NCBI GenBank assembly: GCA_029959195.1
Contig: CP114124.1
Span: 1,116,001-1,180,000 of the forward strand
DNA: 64,000 bases
Direction of reading: 5' to 3'
Source of the DNA: Dictyophora rubrovolvata
Lineage: Eukaryota > Basidiomycota > Agaricomycetes > Phallales > Phallaceae
In this document: piece by piece, positions 48,151 to 59,865 of the stretch
Numbering within the stretch: position 1 is the stretch's first letter
How the letters are laid out: each line of letters opens with the position of its first letter
Translations under genes and position numbers: made by a program
Notes under the pieces: generated by a model
What the model saw: the letters and a program-made list of their open reading frames with translations, nothing else
What the model was told of the DNA's origin: nothing
The model's database searches: none

Positions 48151-49399
48151 CTACGAGGCTCCATCTCGTATTGCAGCTTCTGTACAAAAAATGAGCAATG
48201 CAACACTGAAGGAACGGTATAATGACTGACTGAAGAATTCATAAGAGAGCCAGCATAAAGCATTACTTGGCATGAAGGTCAATACTCGAGGAGACAGGCC
48301 ACGAATGAAACCTCGGGATCCATCTCGTTGCCATATAATTCGGAAAGCGTCAACCATACCCCGACATTGACGGATTTCAACATCTTCCGAGCGACCGCGA
48401 GTTTGTAATAATGTTTTAGCCACATCCAAGGGTGTGGTGATACCAGCCGCGACGCCGCCTGCAAGACCGCCGGCGATAACATGTGTTGTGGGTGAATAGG
48501 CGCCAGTGGGATTCAGTCGTTTTTTGAGCTCTTCGTACACTGTAAATTGCACGGCGGTAAAGGGCACAGACATTATAAGCGTTGTAGGGTACGAAACGTA
48601 GAAAGCGGAAAGGCCTTCATTGCGGTATATAGAAGTGGAACAATGCCATAGGGATCGGTAACCTGAGTTATGCATTTGCATGCGCTGCTTGATGACTAGA
48701 AAAAGGAAAGAAAATCATGAGTATAGTATGAAATATTTGATGATTGAAATTTATACCATCGAATGGGTTCATGAAAGCATCACTGGCGATAGTTGATGCT
48801 GCACCGGCGAGAGCTGCGGACAGTGGAAAGTTAAACGTGAAGGAGGGGATTCTTTTATAGCTTTGTACCAACATGTTGCAACAAAATGGCTGCCTTCGCC
48901 TCTGTTTCCCCCAGCAAGTTCTTTGATTGCTTCATATGTCCCAAAATGTACGGCATGGGCGGGGCCGGCGCCGAGAATAACAGACGAGACGCCACGCCAG
49001 AGGGCACGCATACCTTCTGTTGACGATATACGAGTAAAAGCATTTCCGATTCCTGAGTATATTGCTGTTGGCGAAGTTGCTATTACTTGCATACGAGTCT
49101 ATAAGGAAAATAGTGAAATTCAAAATCCCCGGGGCTCTTTTCAGATCATGGTGTGTACCTTGATACTGTCGACGGGAAACATAACCGCATGTTCTGTGAT
49201 GCCAGCCTATTTTTTGAATTCAAGTGAGAAGAGACATAATCAGTCAAAAAATCTGCACATTATTGCATAACGCATGAGGATAGTAACCGGGGAGGTACAT
49301 ATCACACGCTATAGATGGACTTACCAGCGCGCCAGCAAGCATATTTGCTCCTAAACCAGCATTCGAAGAGAGGCCTTCATAATCAGGTTCTTCTGCCAT
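48151..49399 (-). CDS. MRS3/4: Mitoferrin-type mitochondrial iron carrier (MRS3/MRS4)
   Basis: A mitochondrial carrier family member that brings iron across the inner membrane. The start at 49399 gives MAEEPDYEGLSSNAGLGANM. The three carrier repeats show FPVDSIKTRMQ, NPFDGI(K)QRMQ and TPLDVAKTLLQTRG. The mitoferrin marker AGPAHAVHFGTYEAIKELAG is present. The last repeat has GLSPRVLTFMPSNALCWLSY. Near the stop an intron of 51 bases (48180-48230) has good GT...AG ends. Spliced, the protein ends YEFFKAAIRDGAS, as expected for the family. Because 51 is a multiple of three, the unspliced frame also stays open. Length is about 290-310 residues. IND1, another Fe-S supply gene, lies 22 kb away. Confidence 0.9.
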
Positions 49400-49819
49400 T
49401 GCTTTTTTTGTAAAATAAAGAGATTTTTTTAAAACGGTATAAAAAAATTTGTCGGCGAGAGGAGCTGGATTAAGGGTCCCTTCTGGCTAATTGCCGTGGC
49501 GAAGGCTCTGTGTTGTAGACTGAATAAGTGAGACAACGACGAAGGCTATCTGCACGGTGTGCGCGATGTCTTTTCAAATCTACGTGAAGTGAAAGAGGGA
49601 AAAGAGAATTGAGGAACGTCGTGAGAGTTATGGGTGGGACGGGTCGCCAGTTTAGACGCGTCGACTGATAATCCAATTCGCGTCTTTGGACCAGAGACCC
49701 GCTGTGCAAAAACATCATGCATCAAGTCTAGTGTGCTATCTAAGTAAATTCTACACATTGTGTTTATATCTCATTTGACTGGTGCACGTTGGTACATATT
49801 GAAATTGACTTCCCTGAAA
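49400..49819. other. Mitoferrin promoter region with a nested palindrome
   Basis: 420 bases between the mitoferrin start and the HPT1 stop. At 49640-49701 it has two nested perfect inverted repeats: CGGGTC/GACCCG outside and AGACGCG/CGCGTCT inside. The sequence recalls a tRNA-like fold, but no proper B box or acceptor stem is present. Confidence 0.4.
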
Positions 49820-50966
49820 TTAATCAGACGTTGTCACTGCTTGCTGAGCATTGAGCTTAGCAAGGTTAGAGAGGCGGTCATGTTCCTCGATATTGCTAGG
49901 AAGTTTTGAATCAACTGAGAGTTCAAGGGGTAAAAGCCTACTGATACGTACGTTGCTATTTTTGTGTGAGAAACAGCGATGAGAATTTGCTGTCAATCCT
50001 TCTGAAGGAAGAGAAATACCGCTTCCTCACCTTCCCAAGGGTAATCCAACCTATTGTTCAATGGGAAAAAAGTTCGTCAAAAAAGGTAATGATTCGTCAG
50101 GAAAAGAGCACATTACCATACGTCTTTGACTTCAGCACCTGCATAATACTGTATCATGATTTCGTCAGAGGCGCTGCCATTGTCTGATAACGTATTATCG
50201 GAAACGTACGGGAACGTCCGGTGGAAGTTCTTTCAGTTTAGGTTTAAGCTTGTTGTGGACGACAAATACCGCGAAGCTGGTTCTTGCTGCCTTCCGTTCC
50301 GCATCAGGAAGTAGGGCAAGTTCTCTTTCGACGTCCTTCTGCAGCTCGGAAATAGCGTAACTGACAAGATATCTTTTAGTTTTAGTAGAACATCAGCATT
50401 ATGTGTTGCTTCGTACTGTAGAGTTTGACGGGTATCGTCGACTTCGTCTACAATCAGAGCACGCCTCCCTAACAGAGTCTTGGTTTCCGGGCCTCTGCGA
50501 TTCAATAAGGACGTGAGAGTAAGGATGTTGGAGGATGAAGGCACAGAAGAATCAGAAACCTACAGCCATTGGGTTCGAATGACTTCACTCCCTAGTTTTT
50601 CTACGGTTGTTCCGGGTAATGATTCATACAGAGAAAGTCCAATAGCTTGGATGGGAATGTTACGTGCAGTGGCTGGATCTTTGAGGTACGTGCGCATCAC
50701 ACGAGCCGGAAAGAAACCGCTATAATAGACATTGACAACGTATAAATCAAACTGTTTTTTTTTGACATACCCTCCCCCTGATCGCGTGAGTTTTCAAAAA
50801 AGACATGAATGAATCAATGAGTGAATGAGTGAACGGCAAAAGAAATACCAATTGCGATAAGAAGATCTGGCGTAAATTCCTTCGCGATCTGTACACTGGC
50901 ACCCTTGATGAGGTTATGAATGTCGTTGTATGTGGGTCGAACATGATCGTCAAGCTGTTCGCTCAT
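49820..50966 (-). CDS. HPT1: Purine phosphoribosyltransferase, HPT1/XPT1 type
   Basis: A purine salvage enzyme that converts hypoxanthine, guanine or xanthine with PRPP to the nucleotide. The start at 50966 gives MSEQLDDHVRPTYNDIHNLI, then EFTPDLLIAI. The next exons have FFPARVMRTYLKD, IPIQAIGLSLYESLPG and RRALIVDEVDDTRQTLQYA. DEVDDTRQT is the PRPP-binding loop of this family. After the Q/Y intron comes ISELQKDVERELALLPDAER, and then FAVFVVHNKLKP. The protein ends KLNAQQAVTTSD at 49820. The motif set matches yeast Hpt1 more than bacterial HPRT. Whether it prefers xanthine or hypoxanthine cannot be read from the sequence. Confidence 0.88.
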
Positions 50967-51203
50967 TTTGGCGAGGCAAAGATGAGGATGAGGATGAATT
51001 TTCAGCTGTCTCTCAGAACAGTCGAATCAGGAACCGAACTTAGTGGCCCGGGACTGACGTTAAACAGCCGGGCAAAGATAGCGAGATCTAACTGAGACAA
51101 ATGTTCATGTCGCGCACTTGTAAATTCAATGCAAAAACACACAGTTTATGTTTCTTACTTTTCTAGGATTGTGTATGTAATTCACGGGGCAAAAGCAGGT
51201 GGC

Positions 51204-51211
51204 TATATAAA
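51204..51211 (+). promoter_or_regulatory. TATA box upstream of the RGD2-type gene
   Basis: TATATAAA, about 105 bases before the start at 51314, inside the 347-base divergent gap shared with HPT1. Confidence 0.5.
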
Positions 51212-51313
51212 GCCTGCGGTAAAAGCCTTGTGGATGCCTGTAGGCGCACTTTACTGCCTAGTTTCTCCTCAAACCAACTAGTTCCTTGTACATTATTTTC
51301 TACTAGGGCAAAA

Positions 51314-54300
51314 ATGCCTGCTATAACGCTTCCCATGAATTTTGCAAACTCTTTTTGGTCCCAGGACTATCGCAGGGGACTAGAGACATTGTATGGAAAG
51401 CTGGACGAGGTACGTCACTTGACCAGGGCTGTTTTGTTGATTTCTGAATCTTCGTAGGGTTTGACTGAGAATGTGGAAATATTCAACTTCATAAAGGTTT
51501 TACTTCTCAAAGAATTCAAACATTTTATCTCCATGGAATAACATTGATTTATAAAAGGCTCGAGCTATTGCAGAAAATGGGCTAGCACTCGCTTTGATAA
51601 ACGCAGAATCAATTGTTCCACAAGGTTATTCATATCGTTTTTACGTGAGATTTCTCAGTATTGAGACTAATGTTTACAGATTCTGGATTTGGTGTCGATG
51701 ACGGTGCGACACTTCTCGCTACCTTTCGCTCCTTACAAGCAGAGTCTCGGAAACAAGGCGAAGGTCATAAGACAGCCGCGCAGGAGCTGGTTACCCTCGT
51801 GGCAGATCCATTTGGTACATGGGCCTCAAAGCATGCTGTGAGCACACATCGCTCAGCTATAAACGCTCACTCGGACGTATTTTTCACCTCACTCTACAGG
51901 CTCGTATTGGTGGTAGCAAAAAGGACCTGCTGGAAGGATGGATACGAGCTTACGAGCATGCTACAGCCGATGTAACATCCTTCATGGTTTTTTTAATTAC
52001 ATGTCTGAGGCGTTCTGCAGGTCGACAAGTTGAAGCTTGCGTATTTAAACAAAACCCGCCGGGCAGACGAAATTGAAGACAAGTAAGTTGATGTTTGTTT
52101 ATTCCGACTTGTAATTAATTCTTTCTCAGTGTGAAGTTTGCTCCCGGTCGTGATATCGGAGATCCATACACATTGTCGCCTAGCCTCGCCCCAACGAACC
52201 GGCGGTCCGCAGCGTTCGCCAGGACTGCCAGCGTTTCTGAACGTATTGCACACCGCTTCAAAGAATTACGCAAAGGAATCGAATTGCAGGATGAAGAGAG
52301 AAAAGGTTTTCTTCCCGCTTCTCCCGTATTCAGCGATAAGATTGAATCAGAACCCGAAGGAGAAAAGTTAGATGTTACCCCCACTATTCCTACGAAAGAT
52401 AAAGGCAAGGGCAAGGAAGTAGTGTCATCACCACAACAGGTTGCATCACCTATGTCCATGTCCCCGCCGAAATTATCCCCTCCACTCCCGGAGCTGGAGC
52501 ATCCCATACCAAACATATCCATTCGTACTGATACCGGACCTCCTATCGTTATCGGAGGACTTGCATTTCCCCCACAAGCGCTTTCTCAACTACTTAAACG
52601 CGCTTCCGCTGAGTTACCTCTGCGCAAAGTTCGTTTTCCTATCCTAGGCGAATATTCCGATTGTTTCTCTGGGGAAGAGTTTGTAGTTTGGTTGAAAGAT
52701 AATGTTCAAGGCTTCGGGGGGAAGTTAGATGCTGCTGAGGAAGCTGCAGTTGAGTTGACTGAGAGAGAGGATGCACTGAGGAGAATTGGAGAATTGGGTA
52801 AGCTTTTGAGTTATAAGTCTACTCAACGCAGGGAACCTATCTATACTCTAAGGCAACCGCTTTTCGAACGCCCGGGACGCCTATTTCCAGTTCAGAACGA
52901 AGGTACTTATCAGACTATGCACACTTCTTCCAGGAGAGTTATTGAATTTTTTGTCAGGCCTTTGAATTCCACTTGCAAGAGGACGAGTTGGACGCGGGAG
53001 ACCTCATATCACCTGTAGCTGACAATCTAGTTAAACGTACAAATACTTTGGTCAGTATGGTACAGAAGGCAGTGGCCGGCGGCAACAGTGAACCTCCTCA
53101 TGTTCGTGCGCGGAATGAGGCTTTCGACGCTGAAAAATTATACCGCGTTGGTGTAAGACGATTGGACAGACAACGGCTAGCTCTTGAGGAGAAAATTGAA
53201 GATACATTAAAGATGCTTCAAAGATGGGAGATGGAAAGACTAAGGATGGTTAAAACAGGCAAGTAGGTACTGAGCTACACGTTCTTTTTTTCTAATACTC
53301 GCGAGATCAGTCCTTCTTCAATATCAGGGGATCATTGCGAATATTCCTGGTGCACTAAACAATTCCTTTGAACGTTCTTCTGTTGCCGTGGCATCATTCC
53401 AGCCGGAAACGGATATCATTGCATTGATTGAACGCTATCGGACTGGGCCGTTCCGTCCCTGCCCTCCGCTTTATGAATCCATCACTCACGAACAACAAGA
53501 TACGATTTTTGGAGTTGACCTCCGCAGATGGGCGCATGAAAACGGCTTGAATGCATCTAGGGGTTTTGAAGATCAGAAAGACATTGAGAAACAAGATCTT
53601 GTTCCTAACATTGTCAACGGTCTTTTGCAAGGTTTGGCGGAAGCATACAACAAGCTTCCAAATGATTCGGGTAAGATTATGTAGTTTATAACGCCACCTC
53701 TACATTCTCGCTCATCAATTTTGAAAGAACGCCGCAAGGTTTGGATTTATGATGTACGTCGTCGTCGTCGTTGTTGTTGTTGTTCACATGTAACGCGACC
53801 ATCTCAATACCATGATTTTTTCTGTACAATATAGGTTCCGCTGCCCGCTCTTCATCACCTACGTGAAGCCATTAATACGCTACCACCACCTGGTATTATT
53901 CCAATGGACCTTTTGGCCAGGTATGATGCTCCTATCCTTGCCGGCACTTTGAAGCTGTGGCTTTTGGAGTTGAATCCTCCATTGTGCACATGGGATTCTT
54001 GGGATGATGTAAAGAAGATTTACCCTCAAGGTGATATATTTCTGATTTATGTAAGTTTATATTCTGACTTTAATGTGTTTTAGTCGGTAGCGGCGGCAAA
54101 GATGAAGAGGAACGATTGCACGAGTTACACGTGACTCTGCTGAAGTTGCCCAAGGTTCATTTGGTTGTCCTTGACACAATCATTGAGCATCTACGAACGT
54201 AAATAATTCTTCCGCAGTATCTTTATCTTCGTTTTCACCTATTAATTTAGTCTCATCGACACAACTGAAACTGAAGAGTCCTTGGAAATTTATGTCACGA

Positions 54301-55632
54301 AATTGGGCCTTTCGTTTGGAAGATGTGGGCAATACATTCTTCTCTTCTCAGCACGGCGCTAATTGATATTTTCTAGGCATGCTAAGATCCAAAGTGGAGA
54401 CGCAAAAATCCTTGGAAGAGAGACACCCGACGCGTACGTTTTTTTGATCGTGCGGAAAATTTAGTGTTCTAATTATACCAGTGTTTCTCATGGAATTGAT
54501 TAATCGCTATTATGAACTTCTCCCTAAGGCTCTGGCTGCGAAGAAACGTGACTCCGGCCCTATACTGACGCGGAAACGAACAAAGATGGTTGATCAGCGT
54601 GTAAGTCGGAGCAAAATATCAGCGGGCATCGATCCACAGCAGTTGTTAGCTGCTCAGCATGCAGCACAACATGGACCTTCATCTCGAGCATCCAGCCCAG
54701 GACCTGGCCGTTCGGGTTTCCCTTCTGAAATTCCATCCCCTCAAGAACCAGAATTGCCATCTAAGCCATCAGACGAGGCAAAGCCTGAAACATCTCCTGC
54801 GCCACTCCCATCGTCTACTGAACCGGAGCCAGAATCGGAGAAAGTTGTCGAACAAGCAGAATTGCCAAAGTCCACTGATGAATTGACTGCAAACCCAGAC
54901 GATACAATAAAGGCCGCAGAGCCCGCTGATACTGCAAGCGTACCTTTGCCACCGGTAGTTGAACCTGCGATCCCCAGTCCTCCGCCGCCTGTCGAAACAC
55001 CATCCCCTCCCCCTCCTCCTGTAGAGCCCGAAGCAGTTGCTAAGTCTTTCCAAGTTCCTCCTCCCCCTCCGCTTGTCGTGCCGGCTGCGCCCGCGGCGTA
55101 TCAACTCCCGCCACGTCCTCATTTTGCTGAAGAAATGGAAAGCCCGACAAAGCAATTGGAAAAACCGGCTCCTGAGCCTGTGGATGTTCCTGGCTCTACC
55201 GAGTCTACGCCTGTGAGACAATCACCAGATAGTTCTGGTTCTGTTGAGAGCACAGAGAGTAAAACTCGAGGAGAACTTGATAGGTTCGGATCGAGTAGGA
55301 CATCGTTAAGGAGGACTGGGTCGGTTGTTACGGGAGCAGCGGAGCGACTAAAGGGTGCTCGACCATCCAGTCTTTTAGCGAGAAATGCTGGAACCGCATC
55401 AGCTTCAGCGTCACCATCTACGCATGCGAAGACATCGTCGTTATCATCAGGATCAACCAGTAAATCACCTGTGCGGCGGACTGTGAACATGTTCAATCGA
55501 ACTTCTACGCAAACGTCTTCTGAGCAAGCACGAGAATATGCCCCACGTAAGCACGTTGGTAAAGCTAGCGCTGCGCTATTCTCTCGTCGTACCGTTGCTT
55601 CCGATGCGGAAGATAATATTTTGGACAAGTGA
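51314..55632 (+). CDS. RGD2: F-BAR / DEP / RhoGAP protein, RGD2 type
   Basis: A Rho-family GTPase-activating protein that bends or senses membranes. The start at 51314 gives MPAITLPMNFANSFWSQDY. The F-BAR (FCH) part has GLETLYGKLDE, IKARAIAENGLALA and KDLLEGWIRAYEHA. A Ser/Pro linker leads to a DEP domain with FSGEEFVVWLKDNV, then a coiled segment (LDRQRLALEEKIEDTLK). The RhoGAP part has DLVPNIVNGLLQGLAEA, VPLPALHHLREAINTLPP, APILAGTLKLWLLELNPP and LPKVHLVVLDTIIEHL. I do not see a clear GxxR arginine finger, as in some Rgd2-like domains. The 3' third (from about 54550) is Pro-rich and disordered, with runs such as PSPPPPP, and ends EDNILDK. At least eleven exons. The domain order matches yeast Rgd2, and a role in cell wall or polarity signalling is inferred. 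Confidence 0.9.
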
Positions 55633-56161
55633 TTTCAGACGTATTGTATATATATTGATATTGGACATTTGGGACCTGGCGTTCTGCTCTATTTTAGTAT
55701 ATAATCTTATGGTGGGATAACCGATATCTATGATCAATGTTTTTAACGATGGCTTATTCTATATGGAGATAGTCGATGACCTTTTTTGATCTCGCTATAT
55801 CCAATTTTCGTCTGCAAGTTGGAAACAGTGTACCAGTGACATTCGGATTGACACTAACCCAACTTCTTTTCAACAACATACTTTAGTATGCGATCCAAAA
55901 AAATTCCAATTTGGGATCTGGCGAGGCATTGAACGTTTGAACATTAAGGCATGAAGAGTTAATGTAACCACATATAATTTGTACAACACAAGAACTACAA
56001 GTCTGATTATAGCATTGAGAGTACATACATAACACCAGTCCTAGAATTACGGAAGGGATGATCACGAATTATGAAGTAGCCGAGAGAGAGAAATTAATTT
56101 CAACCTCAACCGCTTAAACACAAAAGGTATAGCGAATGTTTGCAATCAAGTACGCTGCAGA
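55633..56161. other. Convergent intergenic region
   Basis: 530 bases between the RGD2-type gene and the carboxypeptidase stop. AT-rich, with short frames only on the minus strand. No gene is claimed. Confidence 0.4.
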
Positions 56162-58384
56162 CTACCCTTGAGATAAGGGAATATTGCTAATCCACCTTTC
56201 CACGAGATCCAAGGCTGCTTCAGGTTGATCGTAAGGGACCATGTGTCTGCCAAAATTCGGATTGTGTTAAATGATATAGTGACTTAGACACAAAGCAGAC
56301 TTACCCTGATTCGTATACAGCCACAAACGTAAGATTACCCATTCCTGCACCCGCCGAGCGGAAGTATCCAGATGGTTTAGAACGATCAGGAAGAACCCAG
56401 GGGGTTGGTTGCGAAGCAGCGAAGGCTTCGTGGAAAGGGTTCTCGAGTTCAGAAACCCATCTTTCGTTACCCTATAAAACCAAAAATTTATCAAAACTCC
56501 TTTGAACGAGTAATAAAACGTACGATGTAATTGCACATAAAATCTAATACAGATGGGCATTAAGTGAAATTTCTAATCAATCTATGAGGACAGTGGACAC
56601 ACCGGCGTTCCCAGCATACACCAGAAGACGAATGTTTGCTTCCAAAAGCGGTGGAAGCAAGGCTGCGGCATTATGTGCTGTATCGCCCTGACTCAGGAAC
56701 GCCTGATTTAGGTCCAGATTACAACCTAGCCGATGTTCAGCTCGAACAAACTTCTTTAGTAAGATATAGCATACCTTGGAATAATAATTGCTCGGGTACG
56801 CCGAGTGCAGCCTTGACTTGTGGTTTGTTCAAATAGATATCTATCCATTTTAATCCTTTGTAGCATAAAGGGCCGTCTTCTTCTCTGTCACACGTTTTAC
56901 GAACGTCATACGGGTTCAGTCCAAGGGCCTGGAAGCTTCCGAACATTTGAGAATTGCAATACACCGCAGCTGGAAGGCTAAGTTCAACAAGGGAGTCAGA
57001 AACAGAAAAGAGTAGAATTGAAATCTTACCAGGTCAACCTAATGTCATAAGTGTAGCATGCTTGAATCAATCTTTCGCACCATGGTACTTTCGAGCGAAG
57101 GGCTTCACATTCTGGAGCATTCGTGTCCCAAACAGCATAGGGTCCTATTCCAAAAAGTTACGAGCCAGCATGGTGAGAGCAAGAGGAGTATTACCATCAC
57201 AAGCAAAATCCGGGACAGATGCAAATTGGATTAAAGGGTCTGTAAGTCCGTTTCCAAGCATTAGGGAGGCTAGGTTAATACTGACGACATCCGGGACAGG
57301 CGCGGGTAATAGGTCAGTGTTTTTCTTATGAATGAAAGAAGCGAAGTTGGGGCCATAAATACCACCTTGATAGAAGAACTAAGATATACGACACAGAGCA
57401 TTGGCATATATATATGCATACCGTAGGACTCAGCAGCGATATGAAAGGGTAGCTTAGCGTACTGAAAAAAGAGTTGATAAGGGAAAGAGGGAGTTAGCAA
57501 GTAAACCATTATTTACCTCAGGATATTGCTTGAAAAAGAGCTGCAAAAATGCCCAAACATCTTCCGCAGCAGCAGGGGTATTGTTGATTGTCGATCCATC
57601 TGTAGAATAACTATATCCGACATTGAGAGGTTGATCGAGGAAAATAATCTGTAACATTTATCAATACAAGCACCATCTTTGGATAAGGCGGCGACATACA
57701 TTAGCATGCGAGTTCCAGCTATACTCGTTGTTTGTTGTGTTCGCGCCATTGTCGGCGATTCTGCAGGGACCCAGTTCGAATAAAAGTCCAGTCATAGAAC
57801 TGCATCCAGGTCCGCCTAAATAATTTAAATTGAAACGATAGCAAATGAAAAATAATAATAAGCAACTCCCCATTCAACCACAGAATTAGGGGATCATCTT
57901 TCGGAGAAGAACGGCTCTCGAAGAACCTGGGATACGGGTGGTCAATTTAAAATGTTCCACGGTTCTTATAGGAAGATGAAATACCAGTAGAATAAGCTCT
58001 GCTTCCCTTTGGGAGAAACTGCTATATCAAAGTAACCAGAGTATTGTTTGACAGACGGGTCGCATATGGAGGGTGAGGTGGGTGTTGCACGGAGCTGATA
58101 CTTTGGGCTCAGGGCCGGATGGAAAGAACGAACGTCTAGTTTGCGTGAGAAATGATTGAAAAAGATACGACATGGAAATTTTGCGAACATGTCAAGCCCA
58201 GCTCTTTAACGTATTCTAACCCATCTTGAATCCACGACTCTACGCGAAACACATCGGGGAAAAGTGACTCGTGTCTAACCGCGCCTAACACAGTTTGAGA
58301 CGGGTCTTGTAAACCAAATGGAGGACTTGCAGCAATGAAGGAAAACAAAGAAGACAGGAACAGCGATTTGATTTCTACGCGCAT
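56162..58384 (-). CDS. Secreted serine carboxypeptidase (peptidase family S10)
   Basis: An exopeptidase that removes C-terminal residues, probably in the vacuole or outside the cell. The start at 58384 gives a signal peptide ([20 protein letters not shown]), then a propeptide. Mature exons show [64 protein letters not shown] and [13 protein letters not shown] with the nucleophile Ser. Asp lies in NADFMCNYIGN and His in [11 protein letters not shown], each after an intron that keeps frame. The protein ends SNIPLSQG at 56162. The catalytic triad is complete. One oddity is the donor after LILWLN: family phase requires the exon to end at AATG, but the next bases are GGGAGT rather than GTGAGT. The gene may use a non-canonical donor, or it may be impaired in this copy. 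Confidence 0.85.
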
Positions 58385-59270
58385 CGTTCTCTGTTGCGCG
58401 TACTATTGGGTGCTGTACAGGACTGGGAAGGGTTTCGATCAGTTACATAATCCTGCGCTTTCCGTCTCGTGCTCGAAGATGGTATTACTTGTATCGGGAA
58501 CTTCTCATAGGTTTTTAGACAGAACAAATTAAAAATACTAGAGCGACTCTCAAAAAACGCTTGAAACACCTCTTTGCGTTGAGAACTGAAAAAAAAACAG
58601 CCTGAAGCTGAAAAGGTTGCCGGGATGGAACGAGAACTTGAATAACGGCCCGGGATCGTCAAAGAATATGGTCATTTTTGGGAACAATGAAAAGTAAATT
58701 TTGACAGGTAGCATGGGAGCAACTGAATGCCTGTGCAAGCTGGTCCGGGGGGATTAACCATAGCGCCACACCTCGCGCTTAATGACTGCATTTGGAAACA
58801 ATGCATGAAGCATTCCAAGTCGTTTCACAATGAACTAAAGTGCTCGAGTTAATCGGCATCATATTGACTGAAAAATTCCGCCACGGAACGGATCGTAACT
58901 TGAAGCAACGGTACGTATACGAAAACGGAATATTGTGCTCGTAAAATCGCCATGACGAGTGCTGATTAGCAGTCTGGAAACCATCATGGGTGTCTTGCGT
59001 TCGTTCAGGATTCGGGATATCATAGAACTAAGGCAGACGCCAGGTGGGCTTTTGCACGCTCGGGCACATAACGATGGTAAACCAGATTACCTATGTGCAA
59101 AAGCCTGGATGAAAGTATTGTGAACTCGAAGAACGGCTTTGATACAGTTCACTTTCTAGCGGGGTCTGCCAAGATCTAGAAACCAAACAAACATTAGTGG
59201 CAGTGTAACGACATCAAAACACGGGAGGTTGATACATTAATGCACGACGTACGATTGAAGGCATAGAATT
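58385..59270. other. Carboxypeptidase promoter region, no gene seen
   Basis: About 0.9 kb upstream of the carboxypeptidase. Frames are short and overlap. No TATA box, repeat or RNA gene stands out. Confidence 0.35.
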
Positions 59271-59720
59271 TCAAACATGTTCGAGCGTCGGAGGTCTTGG
59301 AGATCCTTGGCGGTTTACAGTACTAATATTAGCGCTCCCGACCCAGTACGCAGGAATCAAATTGAAGTTTATATTAGGACCAACAGCCTTCCAAAAATGT
59401 GGTAAACTCAATTGATCGGTTGGTTGAATGATTAGATCCGCCGCTTCACTTAAGCATTTGATATTTGAACTGCGAGGCACGGAGCAACTAGACGCGAGTT
59501 TACTGTGCGTTTTGAATTATAGGACAAAGTATTGGCAATATACGTCATCATCCTCAGCGATCCGGTAAATTGCATCGCGTGGAGTTGAAAGCCAGTGGCA
59601 ACAGTACAGTCGGTTCCGTGGTTGCTGGTCTAACTAATGCCCCATGTTCAAAACACGTTGCCTGCGGTTGCCTTGGACAGTCCGCGTGCAAGTAAAGTTT
59701 TCCATTGCTCGAACCTTGAA
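59271..59720 (-). pseudogene. LysM-like secreted protein remnant
   Basis: The clearest part, 59480-59271, encodes a segment with SSCSVPRSSNIKCLSE, then SLPHFWKAVGPNINFNLIPA and YWVGSANIST. This layout of a helix with F-x-x-W, then P-x-I-x, then N-L-I-P, then a short V-G strand recalls fungal LysM domains (family pattern FLSWNP..N..C.NL..G..VCV). The WN pair and the strand Cys are changed. Further upstream (about 59720-59640) a short frame MENFTCTRTVQ resembles the C-x-x-x-Y-x-V-Q start of another LysM unit. No single set of exons restores one frame, so I read it as a decayed secreted protein. It may also be an accidental frame. Confidence 0.3.
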
Positions 59721-59865
59721 ACATGAATAACACACAAAGGTAATATTAATGTTTCCAGCGAGAGAACGCATAAATCAAAAAGTGATTAAATTACGACGGG
59801 GCTGTTCCTAGTTGGGATTGGTCAAAAGACAATTAATTAGCTTATTAGTATAACGATTCATTTTA

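Noticed and set aside
49640-49701. tRNA gene
   Set aside because: The A-box-like part and an anticodon-like loop are tempting, but there is no GGTTCGANNCC box and no acceptor stem. Reported only as a palindrome.
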